Assembly (NCBI RefSeq): GCF_001761485.1
Contig: NC_090775.1
Location: forward strand, 2,735,001 to 2,799,000
Direction of reading: 5' to 3'
DNA length: 64,000 nt
Origin: Yarrowia lipolytica
Taxonomy: Eukaryota > Ascomycota > Dipodascomycetes > Dipodascales
In this document: positions 9,001 to 17,960 of the stretch, one piece after another
Position numbering within the stretch: position 1 is the stretch's first letter
Layout: each line of letters starts with the position of its first letter
The notes under the pieces: generated by a model
The model's input: only the letters and a program-made list of their open reading frames with translations
What the model was told of the DNA's origin: nothing
The model's database searches: none
Position numbers and translations under genes: made by a program

Positions 9001-11661
9001 AGAAGTCATGAGTCAGCGACCGAGACAGAATCTCCGTAATGGACAGGTTGAGCTCCTTCCGGGTAGCTGTCTTGCAGTGGACCACCACACACGCGAACAA
9101 GTAGGGGAACAGAAAGGTGGCAATCTCCGGAGACTGCTTCATGGTTGGCAGCAACATCTCGTAGATCTCCTTCTCCGCCAAAGAGCCTTGCTCCATGATC
9201 AAGTTAGTGAGCCACCGACAGTAATTGATGATCCAGTCCTCATAGGGCTCGGAGCACACTGGTCGGTCCTTCCTCTTGCCAGTGTCTTTACCCACGTAGA
9301 ACGTTGACATCGTGAGGGGAGTGAGAATCAACCGAGTTTCGTTATCGATGCGACTCCATTCGTCCTTTGTCAACTGCTCCTTCCTCAAGATCTCCTGAAT
9401 ACCAATCGCAATGTACTGCTGTGTCTGCACCTCAGTGCTCTGAGAATAACATTTTGAGAGAACGTTCGTGAGTAGGTAGATGCAAAATTCACGACGCTCA
9501 GGGCCAGACCAATCCACAACCACAGGATGAGGCGGCTTCTCCATATTGAGGGTGCGTGGAGAATTCAGTACGCCAAGGTTCACACAGGCCAGGTAAGCAA
9601 CGTCGTTGGATTGATGAGCAAACTCCTGAACCCAACGAACCAGGAGAGCAGCAGCAGGTCGCTTGTCGGACTGTATCTTGCTGATGTTAGTGAAGAGATG
9701 AGTCTGCAGACACATTAGAACCCGCCGTGCGACATAGACATTATCATGGCGAGGGGTAGATATCAGGTAAGCCAAATGTTCATCTGCATCTTCCTTGGGG
9801 TGCTCAGAAAGTGCAATACCACTCTTATTGATAAGCTGTCTATCACGGGAGCCAATCAAACTGAGCCAGCCAGTGAAAAGAGAAGCAATCAGGTAATGCT
9901 CTTCGGGAAGGTACTTACCCAAACAGATTAACAACTCCACACAGGACGATCTGAGCTCAGGAACCTCAATGGCAGACTGAAGACAAACAAATAGCTGCGG
10001 GAAAATGGCCGAGATCTCTTTGGAAACAGACAGTGTCACCTTCTGAAGCGCCCGTAAAGCACTGGTCTTCTCATCGACGGTATGAGGGTTCTCCAAAATG
10101 TTGGCCACATGCAACATAAGGGACAACATAGTGCCCTTGAGAAGTGATTCGGGGTTAGTGTTTCCCCAGGTTGCAAGCACACCGAGAGCAGCATCAACAG
10201 GCTCACTATCGGCCTCTTCCCACCGACACAAGATACTCAATAGCACTCTTGATCTGACACCATGCTCAGCATAGATGTCGTGAACGTCCCGTTGAATACC
10301 CGCCCAGTCAAGCATCTCCTTGATTTCGCCAGCGTAACGTCTCTGATACTTGATAACGGCCGCTGCAATCACCTCAGGAATGTTTCGACGAACAACCTCC
10401 GCCACTGTGGTAGATGACAGCTCAGCAAGATAGTCAATGAGCCCTCGCTCTTCAAGAACGCCAATTGGAACCACATAACGCTCAATCAAACGGGACATTT
10501 CGACATTGCTGACTCCAACACACACCGCCAACACATCACACACTTTCTTGCGTGCTGCGAATAGTCCAATAACCTCCCAAAACTGGCCCAACAAGTCCAG
10601 CGGCTTCACCTCCAAAACCCATGCTGCACCCACCACAGCCGCAACTGCTCGGCTTCGAAGCAGCTCATCATCCTGTGCAAAGTATTCGACCAGACTGTAT
10701 AGAGAATAGCTCAGAGTAGCACCCGTGGCCTTCTTGGCAGCAGCAGCCCAGTATGAAATCTTGTCTGACGGATCCATGGTGTCAATTACACCTATAAATT
10801 GGGGATGCGAGGCGAAATCAGCCAGGTAGTCAGGTGCCCGTGGATCTCCAGGGTTCTTCTCAATCCAATCAACACACTCATCAATATCTGCAAACTCCAG
10901 ATCCTCAGTCTCAGCCGTAGTGTATCCATCTGTTCGGTCCCATCCGTTGGTGTACTTGGTATCTCCAACGATTGACGTAGTATCCCAGCCCCAGAGAGAG
11001 GCCGCACTGAGTAGGTGACCCAACCACAACGGGTTGGGGTCAGCATCAGCTAAAACATATAGTTCAGTCCATGCTGCCAGCCCTCCTGGAGGCGGATGTG
11101 TTTTTCCCTTCACCAAAACCTCCAACAAATCATACCACAAGTATCTCTCATCGTCATTGAGAGCATGGAACCATGGCAGCATACGGTCAACTGCATAGTC
11201 TCGAGCATCCACATCAAATGTCAAGTATGATATGAGCGCAACCAGACAACCCGGGTGTTCCTTGTACTTTGTGGCCTCCTCGTCGACTCTCTTGAGTAGA
11301 TCCTTCCCCATAATTCCTCCCCATCCGGAATGTTCAGCCATCTTCCACACCTTGGCCAGCCGTAGGTAAGTGATTCCTCCATATCGATCCATAGTTCGGA
11401 AATACGATGCTCGGGTATCGTAAGACGTGTACTCATCCCCCGTCAGTAGATCCATCCACAGATCCTCCACCTCGGTCTTTTGTTTCCATTCCAGCGTTGC
11501 CTGCACCACCTGTGCTATTCTCGTTCGACATGTCTCAGCGTCCTGTCGTAAAGCTGCAATAGATCCCTCATCTGTGTTAGTCAAATGATAGACAGCATAC
11601 CTCCTCCAACCCCTCAGATTTACTCACGTTCCACCGCCAGAGCGGCATCTATGCGTGACAT
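6068..11661 (-). CDS. MEC1: ATR/Mec1 checkpoint kinase (PIKK), two exons
   Basis: Phosphatidylinositol-3-kinase-like protein kinase that, with its Ddc2/ATRIP partner, senses RPA-coated single-stranded DNA and starts the DNA damage and replication checkpoint. Model: exon 1 11661-11628, exon 2 11571-6068, giving 1845 residues. Exon 1 encodes MSRIDAALAVE and joins in frame; without it the frame has no ATG near its 5' end, only a TTG at 11584 inside the intron. The kinase domain is C-terminal, with GLGDRHLEN (catalytic D1684, N1689) and HVDFDNLFEK (DFD 1702-1704). The passage FEKALSLTKPEMVPFRLT and the motif GVTGYEG are ATR/Mec1-specific rather than Tel1/ATM. The FATC tail is intact, ending in YVGWLPMM. 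A HEAT/FAT solenoid precedes it. Yeast Mec1, fission yeast Rad3 and human ATR are about 2370-2640 residues, so the N-terminal solenoid here is much shorter; ELP1 starts only 356 bp away in the opposite direction. Confidence 0.88.
11572..11627 (-). other. MEC1: Intron of MEC1 (56 nt)
   Basis: Donor GTGAGTAAA begins at 11627, and the acceptor region reads TGACTAACACAG, ending at 11572. The branch motif CTAAC ends only four bases before the exon. Joining leaves a phase-1 codon (C + AT = His), and the frame continues as EGSIAAL. Confidence 0.88.
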
Positions 11662-12017
11662 GGCGAGACTTGTGAACGCGTGGACAGGTTCTCATGCGCG
11701 ATCAAAACTACTTTACATCATGCCTGCCGGTCGTGTCAATTTGCCACCTGACTAGGAAGCTGGGGGGCAGTTATATGGATATAGTAGGAAGACTTTATAT
11801 TTTCAATTACTTATCAAATTATCTATTGAAAGATACTTCTACTGACGACTACAATGACTGAACACTTCTAAATATTACAAAATCTCATCAAAAAAAGTCC
11901 CAAACACTCCCCACAATTTAACTTCGGATTCTTGCATGAAAGTTTAAAAAATCAACCTTCTAAAAGACCCTGATCACATCTCCAAGAAAAAAAATATACA
12001 TACAATTGACGAGCGCC
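11662..12017. promoter_or_regulatory. Divergent promoter region of MEC1 and ELP1
   Basis: A 356 bp spacer between two divergent start codons. It is AT-rich on the ELP1 side, with runs of A just before the ELP1 ATG. On the MEC1 side there are short out-of-frame ATGs upstream of the chosen start. No confident TATA box or factor site is identified. Confidence 0.5.
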
Positions 12018-15000
12018 ATGAGAAACCTCCAATGTGTACACCGGGGTATTATCAAACCCGAATCAGTGGAGGCACCTGATCTCAACCTGGTCAAGACCAT
12101 TTATGACCCTCTTTCAGACGCCATGGTCTTCGTCTTCGACGGCTTAGACACCGTTGAGGTTCAGCAGTTCTCAAAAACCGAAGGTACACAGGTATGGGCA
12201 AACTTCCCCGTCAGTGGCCACGTCCTTGCATGCGACTTTTTGTGGGAGTCGCAGACGTGTATGATCTTCCTCAGTGACGGAAACGTTTACAGTGTGGAGC
12301 AGGGAGATCAGGTCATCAACCTGGGAGAAATGGAGGGAGTGGAGAGTGCAGCATGGTCCCCCGACCAGCAAGTAGTTGCTCTGGGAGCCAAAGACAAGGT
12401 CCTTGTTCTGTCTAGAACTTTCGATCCGCTCTCAGAGACTCCTGTTTCAGTGGACGACCTCAAACTGTCCAGACATGTCAGTGTTGGATGGGGTTCTGCA
12501 GACACCCAGTTCCGAGGACGAGGAGCCAAGAGAGATCCCACAGTGCCTGAGCATGTCGATATTGGTCACGTGACTGAATCAGATGAGTCCAACATTACTC
12601 TCTGCTGGAGACCTGATGGAGAGTGGCTTGCCCAGTCCTCCTGTGACGATGTAGAGGGAGGTAAGCGACGAGTCGTGCGAGTTTACTCTCGAGATGGTCA
12701 GCTCTTTTCTGTCTCTGAGCCTGTTGATGGTCTTCTTGATCTTGTTGCTTGGGGAACTTCCCTTATCGCTTGTGTTGCCAAGCAAGAGGTTGTTTTCTTT
12801 GAGCGAAATGGTCTCCGACATGGAGGGTTCCCCATTGGCGACTTTGTCCCTATTGGCATGCAATGGAACTCTACGGGTGAGATTCTGGCCCTGTGGTCCC
12901 ATGAAACGGTTCGACTCTATACTACAAAGAACTACAGATGGTACCTGAAACAAGAGGTCGTTTCTCGGCTTCCCGGAAACCCCAAGACCCTCACTTGGCA
13001 CCCGGAGAAGCCCCGAACCATCATCATCAACTATGACGATCACGTTGAGATCCACGAATACACAGACACTGTCACTAGCGAGCCTGTTAACGGAGTCACT
13101 TGCGTCATTGATGGAAAGCTGCTTCTTGTGACACCTCTGAAACTGGCCTGTGTTCCCCCTCCAATGTCTAGAGACGAGATCCACATGGAGGAGAACATCG
13201 TTGCCGTTTCTTCTTCCGCATCACACATTGCCGTTCTCACAAGAGAGGCTGTGCATATATACGACTCTTTGACAGTGACCCACGTCACTACACACAGGCT
13301 TGACTTGAATAACGAGACTGTCAAGGCGGTTGTTATTCACGGAGAAGTGCCTTACGTTCTGGCTGAGTCAGCATCTGCCTCCAGAGTCATTACCCCTGCG
13401 AAGAGCTTTCCTCTCCATTCCGACTGCATTGCCTTTGCCAAGAGCCACAAGGCTCCTTTGCTTCAGCTTCTCGACGGATACGTCTATCTTCTACAAGACA
13501 CTCTTGAACCTCTCGCCAAACTCCCTCGATGTAGCACTATCGCTTACACTGACGAGATCTACGGACTGACCAGCAAGGGTAAGCTCTATAAGGGCGATCA
13601 GGTGGAGGCAAGTCACGTGACTTCTCTGCTTTCTTCCGACGATACCTTACTATATACGACAGCTGAGCGGCTCTATCTCGCGGGTGAGTCGAGAGAGATT
13701 GAAAAGTCGTCCCTGCTGGTGTCTGTGCATCCTTCCACTTACTCTGTTGTTCTACAGGCTCCTCGCGGCAACCTTGAGACTATCCATCCTCGTCCACTTG
13801 TGCTGAAACGAGTTTCTGAGGCTCTTAAGAATCGAGACTTTAAGGCTGCTCTGACCATCTGTCGAACCCACCGAGTTGACCTCAACTTCCTGCATGATCA
13901 TGATTCTGAGCTGTTCATGACTCACGTCAGCGAGTTTGTTGACCAGGTATCTTCCAATCATCTGGATCTGTTCCTCACCGAAGTTGGAGTCAAGAACAAC
14001 CCCAAGGGCAACGAGATCTGTGACGCTGTTCTCACTAACACTAAGAACCTGCTAAACCAGATCACCGCACACAGCTTCAAAAACCCCCCAGATGTGGCCG
14101 CTGCCCTGGCCCTGGTTGACTCGGAAGAATCACTGGAACATCTGTGTTTCTTGCATGATGTCAACCACCTCTACGATACTTCTCTGGGACTCTACGATCT
14201 GGAGAAGACTCTACTTGTCGCACAGCAGAGTCAGAAGGATCCTAAGGAATACCTTCCTTTTCTTCAGAAGCTGCAGGTTATGTCCGAGGACCGTCGAAAG
14301 TTCACTATTGACGATCATCTCGAGAAGTATGCCAAGGCTCTTGAGAGTCTTATCGCAGACAAGGCCGAGCACGAAGAAATCGACACCTACATTACCCGAC
14401 ATGTTCTGTACAATGAGGCTCTGAAGCTATACACTGACAAGAGCGATACTCAGCGGGTGCTCAATATTTACGCAGCGTTTTTGGAGTCCACTCGAGAGTA
14501 CAAGGAGGCTGGTATTATCTACGAATCTCTCGAGAAGTGGGAGGAGGCTCTGGAAGCATACAAGGCTGGTGTCTACTGGGAAGAGGCTTTGTGCCTATGC
14601 CATGCTGTTGAAGGGTTCGAAGACCGAGTCCGAGACGTTGCAGATGAGCTGGCTCCTCAGCTTGTTTCCGCCCATTGCTACAAGGAGGCCTCTACCCTTT
14701 ATGCGGACTACCTTGGTGACATTATGGAGGCTGTTAGATGCCTGTGTCTGGGCTCCAACTTTGTTGCCGCCCGTGCTCTTGCTGCTCGAAAGGCTGGTGG
14801 TGAAAAGCAGAGAATCTTTCGGGAGATTGACAGTCTCCTCAGCGATGCGTTTGGTACTCACTCAGAGTTTCTGGCTGACTGTCAGACCCAGGTAAAGAAC
14901 CAGGTGTCCCGACTTCACGAGGTTCGACAGCTTGCTCAGGTCAGCATGTCTCGAGAACTCGAGCGCTTGGAAGATGACAACATGGTTCCCGACGATATAT

Positions 15001-15449
15001 CTCTGGCTGACACTGCTTCTACCTCTGGAACCTTCCTGACCAAATACACTGGTAAGACTGCCGGTACTGCCAAGACCGGCGTGTCTCGACGAACAGCCAA
15101 GAACAAGCGACGAATGGACCGAAAGAAGGCCAAGGGTAAGAAGGGTACTGTGTTCGAGGAGGAGTATCTGGTTGCCAGTCTGGGACGCCTGGTGGAGCGG
15201 TTAGAGCAGTCTAAGGTGGAGATTTACAACGTGATCCAGGCTCTGTATTCTCGTGACCGAAGACCTTTGGCCCATCAATTGCAGCAGTCGCTCGTCGCGC
15301 TCGCTGCAAGCTTGACCGAAAACGTCCAGTTTGTGTTCAACCGAACCATGGAGGATCGGAAGCGAATCGACGACGATGGCGCTGTCTACTATCTGGATGA
15401 GGTTCCTGTTCCCGAAATTAAAAAGGTGGAGGTTTTTGCTTCTCTCTAA
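12018..15449 (+). CDS. ELP1: Elongator complex subunit 1
   Basis: Largest subunit of Elongator, the scaffold for Elp2/Elp3 in making 5-methoxycarbonylmethyl-type modifications on wobble uridines of tRNAs. The 1143-residue product begins MRNL, the same four residues as yeast Iki3/Elp1. The N-terminal two thirds look like tandem WD40 propellers, including the family passage SVGWGSADTQFRGRGAKR followed by WRPDGEW and VRVYSRDG. The C-terminal part is TPR-like helical. Near residues 1022-1046 there is a very basic stretch (SRRTAKNKRRMDRKKAKGKK) that corresponds to the tRNA-binding region described for Elp1. The frame is open four codons further upstream only through a TTG, so the ATG at 12018 is taken as the start. 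It shares a divergent promoter with MEC1 and converges on the RING-PH-vWA gene. Confidence 0.92.
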   Translation: MRNLQCVHRGIIKPESVEAPDLNLVKTIYDPLSDAMVFVFDGLDTVEVQQFSKTEGTQVWANFPVSGHVLACDFLWESQTCMIFLSDGNVYSVEQGDQVINLGEMEGVESAAWSPDQQVVALGAKDKVLVLSRTFDPLSETPVSVDDLKLSRHVSVGWGSADTQFRGRGAKRDPTVPEHVDIGHVTESDESNITLCWRPDGEWLAQSSCDDVEGGKRRVVRVYSRDGQLFSVSEPVDGLLDLVAWGTSLIACVAKQEVVFFERNGLRHGGFPIGDFVPIGMQWNSTGEILALWSHETVRLYTTKNYRWYLKQEVVSRLPGNPKTLTWHPEKPRTIIINYDDHVEIHEYTDTVTSEPVNGVTCVIDGKLLLVTPLKLACVPPPMSRDEIHMEENIVAVSSSASHIAVLTREAVHIYDSLTVTHVTTHRLDLNNETVKAVVIHGEVPYVLAESASASRVITPAKSFPLHSDCIAFAKSHKAPLLQLLDGYVYLLQDTLEPLAKLPRCSTIAYTDEIYGLTSKGKLYKGDQVEASHVTSLLSSDDTLLYTTAERLYLAGESREIEKSSLLVSVHPSTYSVVLQAPRGNLETIHPRPLVLKRVSEALKNRDFKAALTICRTHRVDLNFLHDHDSELFMTHVSEFVDQVSSNHLDLFLTEVGVKNNPKGNEICDAVLTNTKNLLNQITAHSFKNPPDVAAALALVDSEESLEHLCFLHDVNHLYDTSLGLYDLEKTLLVAQQSQKDPKEYLPFLQKLQVMSEDRRKFTIDDHLEKYAKALESLIADKAEHEEIDTYITRHVLYNEALKLYTDKSDTQRVLNIYAAFLESTREYKEAGIIYESLEKWEEALEAYKAGVYWEEALCLCHAVEGFEDRVRDVADELAPQLVSAHCYKEASTLYADYLGDIMEAVRCLCLGSNFVAARALAARKAGGEKQRIFREIDSLLSDAFGTHSEFLADCQTQVKNQVSRLHEVRQLAQVSMSRELERLEDDNMVPDDISLADTASTSGTFLTKYTGKTAGTAKTGVSRRTAKNKRRMDRKKAKGKKGTVFEEEYLVASLGRLVERLEQSKVEIYNVIQALYSRDRRPLAHQLQQSLVALAASLTENVQFVFNRTMEDRKRIDDDGAVYYLDEVPVPEIKKVEVFASL

Positions 15450-15701
15450 AACTTTTGAAGATACGTAAGAATAGAGTGAACAGTATTTCAATGAATATGG
15501 TATAATACAGTAGTTACTGAAATGTCAATCACCACATACTGTACTGCATACAGAAGACAGTTCTCTTAAAACTTGTACAATGGAAACAAAAGCTTTCCGC
15601 TGCAGTGTACATACTGAACAATACAAGTAAACGGGTAAATATCTTCAAAGAATGTATTAGTCAATAAATAATCATCACACTGTGTTAATATCACATTATG
15701 G

Positions 15702-17960
15702 TCAAGAGTGCTGTTGGAATACAAAGCACTCTGTGGTTTCAAACTGTCCCTCACAAGATAAGAGAGTAAACTTGGACGGTGGAACTCCTCTAATAGCCAA
15801 GTTAAGATCTGTCTTGCCGAAATACAAGGGGAATGTAAATATAGCATGTCTCCCATTGGCACTCTGATGGGAATCGGCCTCTTGTGAGTCGTAAATCTGA
15901 ACAATGGTGTCGTGCTCAGTTTCGACCAATAGCTTGGCGTATCCAATACGTCGCTTCTTGCATTTTCGGATCTCGTCGTCAATTCTGTCAAGCTGATTCA
16001 AAGTGAATACCTTGGTGGGAGATGAGGGGTTGGACATCTCTTGGTTGGGAACGAGTCGTGTCTCTGAAATCATGAAGATGGAGCAGGTAGCGTTTTTAGA
16101 CTCTCTAGTCGCCAGAAGACGTTGGGCGTGAGCCCAGGCCTCGAGAGTGACCTTTTTGGTTCCACCTCCGCGAACAGAAGGGTCATTGAGAGAGTTGATG
16201 CTGTGGTCCCAGCCTGGCCATTCAGGAGAGGCAAGACCCAGAGCGATGTACTCAGTATTGTTGCTTGCTCCATAGGTGGAGTTTTCGTCGGGACCACAAC
16301 CGACAAGAAGCAGAGACAAACGGTCAAGATGTGACATACATGCCAAGATCCCTCGGATGGTCTTCTGAAGCATCTTGATTTGAGTATCGTTACAAGACCC
16401 GATAGGAACGACAACTACCAGATCTATGGGGGCATCTACCGGCGTGGCCAGCTTGATTGGCGAAGACAATGGAGGCGTGGCCTCACATATCCGTTTATGG
16501 AAAGAGTCGCCGTGGCGATTGCCTCGGAAGAGGTGGACGAGGGTGTTGAACCATTCATCTTGGTTTCCAGGAATGTTTACTCTCAATTCAGGAGAGTTGA
16601 CGGAGTGCACGAAAATGGACATGTCCTTGCCATTGATCACACTCGCAATGTGTTTTGAAATCACAAGAGAACCCTTGATGACGGATCCCGGGAAAAGAGT
16701 CTTGGAGGGGTGCCGCACAGGATAAGAGTTCTCCACAAACAGGACAAGGTCATCAAACAGGAATCCAACCAACGACTTGTAGGTTGTGCCTTGGTCCGTA
16801 GAGACCTCCATTAGATCGACACATCGGATGGAACCAGCAGTATTGGGGTCAAGTTTTCCCCAATCAGCAACTGATGCCACAAGATTATCCAGCACAGGGT
16901 CATGTCTCTCGGGACCATCTCTGGGAGAGACCTGTTCATGGTAGTGAATGAAAGAGTCACGACCACCATCGTACTCGTCAGGAGTGACGTCAATCTTGAG
17001 GTTCATGTAAGAGAACCCAGGGGGCTTGGGAGTGCCGCGCTGCTTGTTCACCTGTACACTGACGATTGGTCTGACAGTCGAACAGGCTACTGCTGGAGTC
17101 TTCTCCTTCGCCAGAGGCCACAACAAAATATCTACCCCTCCTGCCGCCTTTCCTGGAGACGACTTGATGAGTTGATTGATTACATCTTCTCGTTCAAGCT
17201 GACGAGCCTTTCGAAGTCTTTCATGGTAGAGATCGTTCCATTGTGAATCGTCAATTGGCTTAGATTTTTCACCACAGACAGGACAGAGAGGTACGAGGTC
17301 CTTGTCGTCTGGTGAGACCACGTCATCGCTGAGGAACTCCATGTAGCACTGTTCGTGAGCAATGTGTTTGCACTCGAGCACAAGCTTTCGCTCGCCAGCT
17401 AGAATGAAATGCAGTGGCTCTTCACAGATGGCGCAGCTGTCGTTCTCTACGAAACGGACCTTGCCAGAGAATACAAAGGGCTTGATGGCAGGTGGCGGTG
17501 CGCTGTTGAAAGGCTCGAAGCTGTTCTTGGTTGGCGTCTTCTTTTTGGGAGGGTTGGAGTAAGGTGGGGATGTGTAGCAGGTGGATGTCGAGTTGGGTGG
17601 AGACATGACAGAGTCAGTGTAACCATGGCCAGGAGATTGTGAGTATGAGGTATGGAAAATTTGATCCTGGGGAGTCTGGATTTTAGTATCGTCAGTCTTA
17701 CTAGGGCGTCTCTTCATGAATGTGAGATTGAGAGAGTTCCGTAGTCGGCTCCGAGTTGATGTAGGACTCAATGGACTTGTTAGGCTGCCATTGGAACCGT
17801 TGTGAAAAGAAGTCAAGCTCTGGTTGCTGGGGAGTCGATGGAGATGGTGAGCCGACGACATTTGTGGGATTGGTAACGGTTTGGCTGTCACGGTGTCGGG
17901 CATGGGGTGATTGGTGAGTTTGGAGATATTCAGGGGCTTAACGGATTCGATAGTCGTCAT
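15702..17960 (-). CDS. Far1/Ste5-like pheromone-response scaffold: RING-H2, PH and vWA-like domains
   Basis: A 752-residue protein with the domain order of yeast Far1 and Ste5. The RING-H2 has ligands C176, C179, C197, H199, H202, C205, C226, C229. A PH-like domain follows at about 365-480 (GTTYKSLVGFLFDDLVLF and a C-terminal DEWFNTL helix). A vWA-like domain at about 511-700 starts with IDLVVVVPIGS. In Far1/Ste5 the RING binds G-beta-gamma, the PH domain binds phosphoinositides and the vWA domain works with the MAPKK Ste7. A basic, hydrophobic stretch at about 71-88 (RSRLRNSLNLTFMKRRP) resembles the plasma-membrane-binding helix of those scaffolds; that is inference. The N terminus is Ser/Thr/Pro-rich, with SP and TP sites that could be phosphorylated. 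Whether it acts as Far1, Ste5 or both cannot be told. A Ste7-like kinase lies about 42 kb away in this window. Confidence 0.75.
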   Translation of the reverse strand: MTTIESVKPLNISKLTNHPMPDTVTAKPLPIPQMSSAHHLHRLPSNQSLTSFHNGSNGSLTSPLSPTSTRSRLRNSLNLTFMKRRPSKTDDTKIQTPQDQIFHTSYSQSPGHGYTDSVMSPPNSTSTCYTSPPYSNPPKKKTPTKNSFEPFNSAPPPAIKPFVFSGKVRFVENDSCAICEEPLHFILAGERKLVLECKHIAHEQCYMEFLSDDVVSPDDKDLVPLCPVCGEKSKPIDDSQWNDLYHERLRKARQLEREDVINQLIKSSPGKAAGGVDILLWPLAKEKTPAVACSTVRPIVSVQVNKQRGTPKPPGFSYMNLKIDVTPDEYDGGRDSFIHYHEQVSPRDGPERHDPVLDNLVASVADWGKLDPNTAGSIRCVDLMEVSTDQGTTYKSLVGFLFDDLVLFVENSYPVRHPSKTLFPGSVIKGSLVISKHIASVINGKDMSIFVHSVNSPELRVNIPGNQDEWFNTLVHLFRGNRHGDSFHKRICEATPPLSSPIKLATPVDAPIDLVVVVPIGSCNDTQIKMLQKTIRGILACMSHLDRLSLLLVGCGPDENSTYGASNNTEYIALGLASPEWPGWDHSINSLNDPSVRGGGTKKVTLEAWAHAQRLLATRESKNATCSIFMISETRLVPNQEMSNPSSPTKVFTLNQLDRIDDEIRKCKKRRIGYAKLLVETEHDTIVQIYDSQEADSHQSANGRHAIFTFPLYFGKTDLNLAIRGVPPSKFTLLSCEGQFETTECFVFQQHS

